Shown piece by piece: positions 9,335-17,291 of a DNA stretch of 64,000 nt. Positions within the stretch are counted from its first letter, which is position 1. The number at the start of each line of letters is the position of its first letter. Below the pieces are notes generated by a model, which saw nothing but the letters and a program-made list of their open reading frames with translations, did not search any database and was not told the DNA's origin. The position numbers and the translations under genes were made by a program. The stretch comes from an uncultured Carboxylicivirga sp. (GTDB lineage: Bacteria; Bacteroidota; Bacteroidia; Bacteroidales; Marinilabiliaceae): NCBI GenBank assembly GCA_947503525.1, contig CANNEA010000006.1, positions 62,001 through 126,000 of the forward strand, given 5' to 3'.

Positions 9335-10723
9335 TTAAAGACAGCTTACCCCTGATCCGGATTGTCCGCATACCACACAAGAATCACACTTGTCGAACTC
9401 TCCACGGAAACGTTTTTCAACCAAGCCTCTGATTTGTTCTTTAAGTGGCTCTACTCTTATCTTTTCAATCACCTCATAGGCAAAAGCAAACATCAGTAAC
9501 ACTCTACTCTCTTCCTGACTGATACCGCGGGCACGCAAATAGAACATGGCCTCGTCGTCCAATTGACCAACTGTTGCACCATGAGAACATTTTACATCAT
9601 CAGCATAAATCTCCAATTGAGGCTTACTGTTGATTTTGGCGTTTTGAGTGAGTAGAAGATTATTATTGCTTTGATAAGCATTGGTTTGCTGAGCATCTTT
9701 TTGAACCAGAACACGACCTGTAAATGCAGCCGTTGCCGAATCATCCATCACACCTTTAAATAGCTCAAAGCTTTCGCAATGTGGTTTAGCATGATCGATA
9801 AAAGTAAAGTTATCGACATGTTGATTCTTATCGCTAAGGTATAAACCGTAAACATGACTCTCACAGTTTTCATCATCCATAGTTACACGAATGTTATTAC
9901 GCGTAATGCCCGAATGCAGAGTCAGATTATTGGTTAATATATTCGAATTTCTTTTCTGATGTACATATATACCGGCAACCTGGGTTGTTAGGTTGTGCTG
10001 GTTTTGCAAGTTGTAAACATCGAACACACTGCTTTCGTTAGCAAATACTTCAGTCACGCTATTAACCACAAATTTTTGTGGTGACATAGTATGATCGCAA
10101 AGCATCACTTTCAGTTGACTGTTTTCATCAGCAACAATAAGGTTACGTTGAAAAGCCAAACGATCTTCACTGCCTGTCATGATGTTTACCAATTGAATTG
10201 GTTTTTCGAGCACCACCCCTTTAGGTACATATATGAAAGCACCATCCTGAGCAAAAGCTGTATTCATGGCTACCATGGCATCTTTTTCCATAGGTGCCGT
10301 TTTTCCATAATACTTTTCTAATACATCAGCATGTTGTTCCGCAGCATCACGAATGCTGCAAACCACAACGCCATCAGGCAAATTTAAATCACTCTCTTTC
10401 GCTGAAAACCATCCATTAACCAAAAAAACATTATAAGTTTTAAGTTGAGGTACTTCGCAATGAAAATGCTGAGTGACATCGTTGTGAGCCGATTCGTTAG
10501 TGAAAGCCAGATTAAGATTACCTTTGAAATAAGGCTGTAGATTAGTGTATTTGTAATCTTCAACTTTATTAGTTGGAATACCTTTATCCTTAAATATTTT
10601 GATGGCCTGCTCACGCAAGGAATTCATTTTTTCCGGTGCACCACTTTGTAAAAGCGGTAACTGGTCATTGAAGAGTTTTATATATTCTTCTTGCAGATCT
10701 ATTATTCGGCAAGCTACATTCAT
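9335..10723 (-). CDS. sufD: SufD, Fe-S cluster scaffold subunit
   Basis: 462 residues with the right-handed beta-helix core of the SufB/SufD family (about residues 130-420), e.g. KDGAFIYVPKG-like and CSHGATVGQLDDEAMFYL. SufD forms the SufBC2D scaffold on which Fe-S clusters are built. The C-terminus has a cysteine cluster, CDSCVVCG, as in many Bacteroidota SufD proteins. It lies between sufC and sufS on the same strand with a gap of about 107 bases to sufC. Confidence 0.95.
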   Translation of the reverse strand: MNVACRIIDLQEEYIKLFNDQLPLLQSGAPEKMNSLREQAIKIFKDKGIPTNKVEDYKYTNLQPYFKGNLNLAFTNESAHNDVTQHFHCEVPQLKTYNVFLVNGWFSAKESDLNLPDGVVVCSIRDAAEQHADVLEKYYGKTAPMEKDAMVAMNTAFAQDGAFIYVPKGVVLEKPIQLVNIMTGSEDRLAFQRNLIVADENSQLKVMLCDHTMSPQKFVVNSVTEVFANESSVFDVYNLQNQHNLTTQVAGIYVHQKRNSNILTNNLTLHSGITRNNIRVTMDDENCESHVYGLYLSDKNQHVDNFTFIDHAKPHCESFELFKGVMDDSATAAFTGRVLVQKDAQQTNAYQSNNNLLLTQNAKINSKPQLEIYADDVKCSHGATVGQLDDEAMFYLRARGISQEESRVLLMFAFAYEVIEKIRVEPLKEQIRGLVEKRFRGEFDKCDSCVVCGQSGSGVSCL

Positions 10724-10830
10724 GTAATTAGTTTTTAGTGATTAGTTTTTCGTACTTAATAGTTGTTGTTTGAATATTATCTCCACTCATGAAGTATTTA
10801 ATACTCGCTACCTAGTACTTATTACTAATG

Positions 10831-11583
10831 TTAATCTTCAAATTCCTTTTTAATCCAGTCGTAGCCCTTTTCTTCTAATTCGTGGGCCAACTCCTTACCG
10901 GCAGACTTCACAATACGTCCTTTATACAGTACGTGAACGTAGTCAGGTACAATATAATCCAAAAGGCGTTGGTAATGTGTAATTAATATTGTCGCATTTT
11001 CAGGCGACTTCAGTTTGTTTACACCATTGGCAACAACGCGTAAAGCATCGATATCCAAACCTGAATCCGTTTCATCCAAAATGGCCAACTTAGGTTCAAG
11101 CATCGCCATCTGGAAAATTTCATTCTTCTTTTTTTCACCACCAGAGAAACCTTCGTTCACTGAACGATTAGTTAGGTTAGAGTCAATTTCCACTAACTTT
11201 TTCTTTTCTCGCATTAGCTTCAGAAATTCACTGGCTGAGAACGGATCTTTTTCCTGGTATTTGCGGTGCTCGTTTACCGCCGTACGCATAAAGTTTACCA
11301 TGCTTACTCCTGGTATCTCCACCGGATACTGAAAGCTAAGGAATAATCCTTCACGAGCACGATCTTCAGGAGATAAATCAAGAAGGTCCTTGCCATGAAA
11401 TGATGCGCTTCCTTCGCATACTTCAAATTTTTCGTTACCGGCCAATACAGATGATAATGTACTTTTACCCGAACCATTAGGTCCCATTATGGCATGTACT
11501 TCTCCCGGTTTTACCTCAAGGTTGATTCCCCTAAGGATTTCTTTGTCTTCTATTTTAGCGTGTAAATCTTTAATGACTAACAT
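10831..11583 (-). CDS. sufC: SufC, Fe-S assembly ATPase
   Basis: A 250-residue ABC-type ATPase working with SufB and SufD in the cytoplasm, not a transporter. Walker A GPNGSGKST, ABC signature region EGFSGGEKKKNEI (the lysine-rich form typical of SufC) and Walker B AILDETDSGLD are all present. Length and order are normal. It is 45 bases downstream of sufB. Confidence 0.97.
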   Translation of the reverse strand: MLVIKDLHAKIEDKEILRGINLEVKPGEVHAIMGPNGSGKSTLSSVLAGNEKFEVCEGSASFHGKDLLDLSPEDRAREGLFLSFQYPVEIPGVSMVNFMRTAVNEHRKYQEKDPFSASEFLKLMREKKKLVEIDSNLTNRSVNEGFSGGEKKKNEIFQMAMLEPKLAILDETDSGLDIDALRVVANGVNKLKSPENATILITHYQRLLDYIVPDYVHVLYKGRIVKSAGKELAHELEEKGYDWIKKEFED

Positions 11584-11628
11584 ATGATGTAACTGTATGT
11601 GTTGCTATTCAATTAATTATTTGGTGGT

Positions 11629-13077
11629 TTATCCCACACTTCCTTCTAAACTAATTTGAAGTAGTTTTTGTGCTTCTACTGCAAACTCCATTGGTAACTG
11701 ATTAATGACTTCTTTAACGTACCCGTTCACAATCAGACCAACGGCATCTTCAGTACTCATGCCTCTTTGATTGCAATAGAATATTTGATCTTCTCCAATT
11801 TTAGAAGTTGTGGCTTCATGTTCTACTTTTGCCGTATTGTTTACTATCTCTAAGTATGGGAAGGTGTGCGCTCCACACTGATCTCCCAATAAAAGAGAAT
11901 CGCATTGACTAAAGTTACGTGCATTTTCGGCTTTCTTCGATACCTTAACCAGACCACGGTAGCTATTATGACTTCTCCCGGCTGATACCCCTTTCGACAC
12001 AATCAGACTTCGGGTGTTTTTACCCAAATGAATCATCTTCGTTCCGGTATCCGCTTGCTGGTAATTGTTAGTAACAGCAACTGAATAAAACTCTCCAATT
12101 GAATGATCGCCTTGTAATATACAACTTGGGTACTTCCAAGTAATTGCTGAACCGGTTTCTACTTGTGTCCACATAACCTTGGAGTAATCTCCTTTACAAA
12201 GAGCGCGTTTAGTTACAAAGTTGTAAATGCCTCCTTTGCCTTCTTTATCGCCCGGATACCAGTTTTGCACCGTTGAGTATTTCACTTCGGCACGTTCCAT
12301 AGTTATAATCTCCACTATTGCAGCATGTAACTGGTTTTCGTCTCGTTGAGGAGCTGTACAGCCTTCAAGATAACTTACATAACTGTCGTCGTCAGCCACA
12401 ATTAAAGTGCGTTCGAACTGTCCTGTATTCATTGCATTAATGCGGAAATAAGTGGATAGTTCCATTGGGCAACGAACTCCTTTGGGAATATAAACAAAGG
12501 ATCCATCGCTAAAAACGGCAGCATTTAAAGCCGCAAAGAAATTATCTCCATGAGGCACAACAGAACCGAGGTATTTTTTTACCAAATCCGGAAATTCCTG
12601 AATAGCTTCACTTATAGAACAGAAGATAATGCCTTTCTCTGCAAGTGTTTCTTTAAATGTGGTTTTTACCGATACACTATCGATAACCGCATCCACTGCT
12701 ACTCCCGACAACATCTTTTGCTCGTCCAAAGGAATTCCAAGTTTGTCGAAGGTTGCCCTTAATTCAGGATCGACCTCGTCCATACTTTCAAGTTCAGGCT
12801 TCTTTTTTGGAGCTGCATAATAAATAATGTCCTGAAAATCGATTTCCGGAATATTTAAGTGAGCCCAGTTAGGCGCCTTCATTTTTAGCCAATGACGAAA
12901 TGCTTTTAAGCGAAACTCAAGCATCCATTCAGGCTCGTTTTTCTTAGCCGAAATAATGCGCACCACGTCCTCGCTCAGTCCCTTGGGTATAAATTCAGTT
13001 TCTATATCTGTATAAAAGCCATATTTATATTCCCCTCCGGTTACTTCTTCTAATATTTTATCTTGATCTTCAGCCAT
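11629..13077 (-). CDS. sufB: SufB, Fe-S cluster scaffold subunit
   Basis: 482 residues, first gene of the operon. Typical SufB sequence: [20 protein letters not shown], the CTAPQ element, and the C-terminal [24 protein letters not shown] containing a cysteine implicated in cluster assembly. Together with SufC and SufD it forms the scaffold complex. Upstream lies a promoter-like -7 box and an inverted repeat. The operon order B-C-D-S-E-T is characteristic of Bacteroidota. Confidence 0.97.
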   Translation of the reverse strand: MAEDQDKILEEVTGGEYKYGFYTDIETEFIPKGLSEDVVRIISAKKNEPEWMLEFRLKAFRHWLKMKAPNWAHLNIPEIDFQDIIYYAAPKKKPELESMDEVDPELRATFDKLGIPLDEQKMLSGVAVDAVIDSVSVKTTFKETLAEKGIIFCSISEAIQEFPDLVKKYLGSVVPHGDNFFAALNAAVFSDGSFVYIPKGVRCPMELSTYFRINAMNTGQFERTLIVADDDSYVSYLEGCTAPQRDENQLHAAIVEIITMERAEVKYSTVQNWYPGDKEGKGGIYNFVTKRALCKGDYSKVMWTQVETGSAITWKYPSCILQGDHSIGEFYSVAVTNNYQQADTGTKMIHLGKNTRSLIVSKGVSAGRSHNSYRGLVKVSKKAENARNFSQCDSLLLGDQCGAHTFPYLEIVNNTAKVEHEATTSKIGEDQIFYCNQRGMSTEDAVGLIVNGYVKEVINQLPMEFAVEAQKLLQISLEGSVG

Positions 13078-13176
13078 AAAATTAGTAACAAATGTTCGTC
13101 AATCTAACAATGCATACTCGCATTAGTTCATTGTTAAATGACTTTGTAAAAACAAGGTTAAAGGTGATTTTGTCGG

Positions 13177-13184
13177 CAAAAATA
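13177..13184 (-). promoter_or_regulatory. Candidate -7 box of the suf operon promoter
   Basis: On the minus strand the sequence is TATTTTTG, an exact match to the Bacteroidota -7 consensus TAnnTTTG, about 100 bases upstream of the sufB start. No exact TTTG -33 box was seen at the usual spacing, only T-rich sequence. Confidence 0.45.
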
Positions 13185-13251
13185 TATAATTATTTAGATT
13201 AAATAAAGCGTTTACCGAATAGAATACCTCTTCCTCTTAAAATTGACATTT

Positions 13252-13267
13252 ATGTAGGTTCCTACAT
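13252..13267. promoter_or_regulatory. Inverted repeat upstream of sufB, candidate operator
   Basis: ATGTAGG-TT-CCTACAT, a perfect 7-bp dyad with a 2-base centre, lies about 70 bases upstream of the candidate suf -7 box and 38 bases past the truncated haemoglobin stop codon. The short centre makes an RNA hairpin unlikely, so a protein binding site is preferred. The regulator is unknown. Confidence 0.4.
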
Positions 13268-13304
13268 TATTGTTTGATATAAAAAGTGGGTAATAGATAA
13301 CGAA

Positions 13305-13745
13305 TTATCCAAATGAAATGCCTGATGGTCCGCCCGGAAGGATAAAACCACCAGGCCGTTTATCAAGTACCTTTTTATACATGCCCTTGGCCATATTGGT
13401 AGCACGCATTTTAGCTTTTTCAGCCATAGGCCCTTCAAAGTCGGCATCAATGGTTTCTTTCCATAATTCAACCCAGCGTTCAAAGTGGTTGGTGGTAATG
13501 CTGTGTTTAAAACTTTTATCAACGCCTTGGTGTGCCAGGGCAGGATTGCCATTAAAACCTGAAACTTCCAATAGGTTTAATTCCCAGAATGAGACGAGTA
13601 ATTGTAAATGTTCCTCCCAGGCTTCTTCAGTTTTAATGCTGCCATTAAAAAAAGGGCCTAAGAGCTTATCCTTCCTGACTTTTGCATAGAATGCACGGAT
13701 TAAAAGTTCAATGTTATAGCGATTATCTATATCTTCTTTGTTCAT
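13305..13745 (-). CDS. Group III truncated haemoglobin
   Basis: 146 residues fitting the trHb group III family: opening IELLIRAFYAKVRKDKLLGPFF, then EEHLQLLVSFWE and NHFERWVELWKETID, where the haem-contacting histidine and tryptophan positions are expected. Members bind O2, NO or peroxide in the cytoplasm. The C-terminal tail, rich in Gly and Pro, is longer than in many relatives. It lies directly upstream of the suf operon on the same strand, so a shared link to redox or NO stress is plausible. It ends 228 bases before sufB and is probably a separate unit. Confidence 0.88.
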   Translation of the reverse strand: MNKEDIDNRYNIELLIRAFYAKVRKDKLLGPFFNGSIKTEEAWEEHLQLLVSFWELNLLEVSGFNGNPALAHQGVDKSFKHSITTNHFERWVELWKETIDADFEGPMAEKAKMRATNMAKGMYKKVLDKRPGGFILPGGPSGISFG

Positions 13746-13863
13746 TTTTGTGTATTTATAATGACCAACAATTGTTTTGTTTTATTTGTTTAGCTAAATT
13801 GATAGTTGTTAAGGTCAACGCGTTTTCGTTTAGTTGGTTTCGACTCAAATTAAATAGGATAGG

Positions 13864-14968
13864 ATGAGGAATCTAAGTCTCTATTTTTTTATTTAGTATT
13901 ATATCCTTGGGCCATGCTCAGGATGTAGATTCGCTTAAAGTAAAGAAGGACCCGAAAGATAAAAAAGTACGGTATAATATTGTCCCCTTACCGTCCTATG
14001 ATCCATCAACTAAATTTGGAATTACTTTAGCTCAGGTTTTTACATTCAATGTTGATAGAAGTGATTCTATTTCCCCACCTTCGGTTTTTGGTACCTTCTT
14101 TCAGGCTACAACCAATGGTTCTTTACTGGGAGGAATTGGCGGAACAGCCTATTTTAATGAGGATAAGTGGCGAATTAATCCGCAAATTGCTGTGGCTCGT
14201 TTTCATCAGAAATTATCTCTTGGATTTCCGGAGGCGGCCAGTGCAAGACGTAAAATTTTCTTTGTGAATTTAGAAGGTTTAAGACATATAGCTTATCGAA
14301 TATATTTTGGCTTGGGCTATAACTATACCAAAGTTGTTTATGAAGGACGGGATGAGCAGTCGGAGAATCAATTGGCCTTGGTTGGACTTCTTGGAGGAGG
14401 TGGTAATCATGGGATAAAATACTTGCTGACTCAGGATACCAGAGATAATGTGTATTATCCGTATAAAGGTTATTACATGGGCTTAAGAACTGAGCAATTT
14501 TTTAAGAATAAATCACAGCCAGCTTATATGGCCTACTATATAGATTATAAGCATTTTTTTGGTTTGACTCCAACCGAAGGGAAGCATGTTTTTGGTTATA
14601 GAGTGTTGTGTCGATTCTTGGGCGGCAATCCAACTGAGCAGAATTAAACCTATTATGGACGTACCGGTGGTGATATTGCAAGAGGTTATGAAACCGGATC
14701 GTATATTGATAAAAACATGTTTAATTTCGAGGCCGAATATCGCTTGCGTACTTCATGGTTGAAAGATAGGGTTGGCTTTGTTGGCTTTGCAGGTGTGGGT
14801 AAGGTGTTTGGTGATTACAATAGTTTTTCTGATGCCGACATATTGCCTATGGCTGGAGTTGGAGCGCGTTATATGTTGCAACAAGATTCACGCATGAATG
14901 TAAGGTTTGATAATACCGTAGGACGCGAAGGGGTGATGTTTTATTTTGGTATAATGGAAGCTTTTTAA
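13864..14968 (+). pseudogene. Broken outer-membrane beta-barrel (BamA/D15 surface-antigen-like) gene
   Basis: Two separate lesions break the frame. The ATG at 13864 starts a good signal peptide, but a run of seven T (13884-13890) puts it out of frame with the rest. With six T it would read MRNLSLYFLFSIISLGHAQ and join the body with no interruption. The body has only a weak TTG start at 13907. Further on, an in-frame TAA at 14645-14647 interrupts the barrel, and the same frame continues as TYYGRTGGDIARGYE to a proper barrel-type C-terminus ending in Phe (stop at 14966-14968). The conserved element YYGRTGGDIARGY resembles the BamA/Omp85 motif. The intact protein would have been about 367 residues, without POTRA domains. 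Convergent with the histidine kinase, overlapping it by 4 bases. Confidence 0.8.
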
Positions 14969-16956
14969 CTTGGTGCGAGGGATGATGGAATTAAGATGGT
15001 GAAAACTACTCCCGAATTAGAATTGCGTACTGATAATTCTCCTTGATGGTCTTTAATGTAGTTGTAAGCAATTGTTAAGCCCAACCCAACATTTTGACCT
15101 TGTGTTTTAGTTGTGAAGAATGGATCGAAGATTTTGAGCAAAGCACTTTCAGCAATTTTACTTCCCGAGTTTTCTATATTTATTCTGCAATAAGTCTGAT
15201 TGTCTTTTTGTGTTTCGGAGGTTGAGATACTAATAGTCCCCTTATTTATCGATATAGCTTCAATGGCATTGAGTAGAATATTGAAGATAACCTGATGGAA
15301 TTTGTCTTTATAAACCTGAGCTTTTATTTTAGGGAGGTAGTACTTTAGTATACTGAGGTTTTGTGGTGTTTTTGACTTGATAAACAGTAAGGTTTGGTCA
15401 ATGAGTTGATTAATATCTGTAAGTTCTAATTGGCTTTCGTCGACATGAGAAAAGTTCATAAGAGAATTGACAATGTCAGTTGTTTTTTCAATGCCTTCCT
15501 TCATCATTTCTAATGATAAGTCAATTTTTTCTGACTTTTCCTGCTCACTAACTTCTGAATCATTTCTATAGCTTTCGAAAATGCTAATGCCGCAATTAAT
15601 TGAATTAAGAGGGGTGTTTATTTCATGAGCAACGCCTGTGCTTAATGTACCAATTGAAGCCATCTTCTCCGATTGGAACAATTGCTGTTGTCTTGTTTGC
15701 AGGCTTGAAAGGGTATTCTCCAATTCGGTGGTACGTTCTTCCACTTTTTCTTCCAATATATTGGTGAAATCATTCTGAAACAAAAAGTAGCGATCTACAA
15801 TAGCTATAGTGAAGAAAAATACCTGGCCTAAATAGCCTAACTTAATGGCAAGTTGGGGTATGGTATTCGAAGAAGTTATATATCCCAGGTTAGTAAATAC
15901 ATGCATCACTACAGCTCCTAAGAGGACTATGGTTGCTAAGGCAAAAAACCTTACAAACTTTAAGCCTTTAATGAATAATGTTACCGTCAGAAAGGTTAAT
16001 GCAACCCAAATGACAGGAGCAAAGACATAGGCAAGTGCATTTGCAAATCGAAAATGGATGAGGAAAGAAATACCAATAAAAAAACTTATTCCTATCATGG
16101 TTTTTAATATCCCATTCGCCCACTTAGGTATAGTTTTAGAGTTTAAAAATTCGGAGGCGAATAGCAAATAGAAAAAGATGCTCCAGATAATGGTCCCATT
16201 CATTTTCTTAAGTAGAAAGTCAGATTCTCCCCAAAAGGGTAGTGCGGGATAAAAATTATCGTAACCAAACTGATAGCTTATAAGGAATAGTAATGAAAGC
16301 GTGAAGTAGAGATACAGCTTCTGTTTTAACGAGAAATACACAAAAAGTGCAAAAAGAAATAAGAATGAAGCAACACCATAAAAGTACCATGTAATTTTAG
16401 CTATATGACTTTGATGAATAATGTGATTGCTCATTGTTCTAATATGCATTGGTGCACGAAGTGGAGTGCTGGATTGGATGCGAACAAAGAACACATAGCT
16501 TTGTCCTTTAACTAAATTCAGTTTTGTGTAGGATAAATGTTTTCTGGAGATTATGGATTCATGGCCTAAAGAACCAATTGCTATGTTTTTAAACTTGCCT
16601 TCCGAAGATGTACTGTAATAAATGTCAACATATTCAATAAAATGGTTGCCAACATCAAGTATAATATCTTCCCTGCTCTTATTGCAAATTGAAAACTTTA
16701 ACCAGAAAGCTGATTTTGAGAATTGAAAATTGATTTGCTGTCCTTTATGAGGAGAATAGTTTTTCGTTAAAGCTTCGTCAAGTTGTAATAAGCCTTGGGG
16801 ATCCTCATAAATTTCAATTTTATTAACAAGATTTATATAGTCGCCAGCTTTATTTAGCTCATGTGTTTTGCTTCCAAAAGCCTCAAGTGATAGAAATATA
16901 AACGAAATAAGGATTATGCAATTGCGCATACTCTTTAGTAAATGATGATTTAACAA
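14965..16956 (-). CDS. Sensor histidine kinase with 7TMR-DISM input module
   Basis: 663 residues. Signal peptide (1-28), an extracellular 7TMR-DISM type 2 beta-sandwich domain (about 30-175, SAFWLKFSICNKS), seven transmembrane helices (about 185-390), a short coiled coil with the family sequence EKVEERTTELENTL, then HisKA with the phospho-accepting His in STGVAHEINTPLNSI and a HATPase with N, G1 and G2 boxes (ILLNAIEAI, DPFFTTKTQGQNVGLGL). These sensors detect extracellular carbohydrate-like or other small ligands. No response regulator is adjacent, so it is an orphan kinase. Its 3' end overlaps the decayed barrel gene. Confidence 0.92.
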   Translation of the reverse strand: MLNHHLLKSMRNCIILISFIFLSLEAFGSKTHELNKAGDYINLVNKIEIYEDPQGLLQLDEALTKNYSPHKGQQINFQFSKSAFWLKFSICNKSREDIILDVGNHFIEYVDIYYSTSSEGKFKNIAIGSLGHESIISRKHLSYTKLNLVKGQSYVFFVRIQSSTPLRAPMHIRTMSNHIIHQSHIAKITWYFYGVASFLFLFALFVYFSLKQKLYLYFTLSLLFLISYQFGYDNFYPALPFWGESDFLLKKMNGTIIWSIFFYLLFASEFLNSKTIPKWANGILKTMIGISFFIGISFLIHFRFANALAYVFAPVIWVALTFLTVTLFIKGLKFVRFFALATIVLLGAVVMHVFTNLGYITSSNTIPQLAIKLGYLGQVFFFTIAIVDRYFLFQNDFTNILEEKVEERTTELENTLSSLQTRQQQLFQSEKMASIGTLSTGVAHEINTPLNSINCGISIFESYRNDSEVSEQEKSEKIDLSLEMMKEGIEKTTDIVNSLMNFSHVDESQLELTDINQLIDQTLLFIKSKTPQNLSILKYYLPKIKAQVYKDKFHQVIFNILLNAIEAISINKGTISISTSETQKDNQTYCRINIENSGSKIAESALLKIFDPFFTTKTQGQNVGLGLTIAYNYIKDHQGELSVRNSNSGVVFTILIPSSLAPS

Positions 16957-17062
16957 ATTTCAATACTAAGGGTGGCTAAATTAAAGGATGTTAAATATAT
17001 CAGATTTTTAATCAATTAGGTCGTATTTAGCATGATCTTTGATTAACCATGGAAAAAATTAG

Positions 17063-17161
17063 ATGGAAAGAGAAGATAGATTAGCATTGGTGAAGTCGTT
17101 TGTTGCAGGAACAATTACTATTACAGTCATTACTTTGTTAATTGTAATTACTGCAATTTAA
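17063..17161 (+). CDS. Possible 32-residue single-span membrane peptide
   Basis: An ATG-to-TAA frame with charged N-terminus MEREDRLALVK followed by an uninterrupted hydrophobic segment of about 20 residues ending in Ile at the C-terminus. The layout (charged head, one helix) suits a small membrane protein. It lies in the divergent gap between the histidine kinase and the FAD/Fe-S dehydrogenase, 130 bases upstream of the latter. AT-rich DNA can produce such frames by chance, so this is only a candidate. Confidence 0.35.
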   Translation: MEREDRLALVKSFVAGTITITVITLLIVITAI

Positions 17162-17172
17162 AACATATTTGT

Positions 17173-17290
17173 ATTCGTTTTTATAACGAGTAACGGTTAA
17201 TGTCCTTTTATGATTCATTGAATTCTTAAACGGTGTAATTGTATTTATTTATTATTTTATAAATTCGTTTTGTGAATCAATAAAACGAAT
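17173..17290. promoter_or_regulatory. Repeated ATTCGTTTT boxes upstream of the dehydrogenase, last pair a perfect dyad
   Basis: The 9-mer ATTCGTTTT occurs at 17173-17181 and again at 17263-17271, 90 bases apart, and its exact reverse complement at 17282-17290, ending one base before the ATG at 17292. The last two form a perfect 9-bp inverted repeat with a 10-base centre. This could be an operator or a hairpin covering the translation start. A less exact dyad (ATTCGTT/AACGAG) surrounds the first box. Confidence 0.5.
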
Positions 17291-17291
17291 A

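Noticed and set aside
10384-10614. Overlapping open frames inside sufD, sufB, gdh and other genes
   Set aside because: They lie in other frames of well-supported genes and have no recognisable features.
13907-14647. A normal 246-residue protein starting at TTG 13907
   Set aside because: It has no signal peptide of its own and stops in mid-barrel; the same frame continues after the stop, and a signal peptide lies one frame away upstream. Treated as a pseudogene.
14640-14650. Programmed stop-codon readthrough or recoding at TAA 14645
   Set aside because: No readthrough element seen and the gene also has a separate frameshift; decay is simpler.
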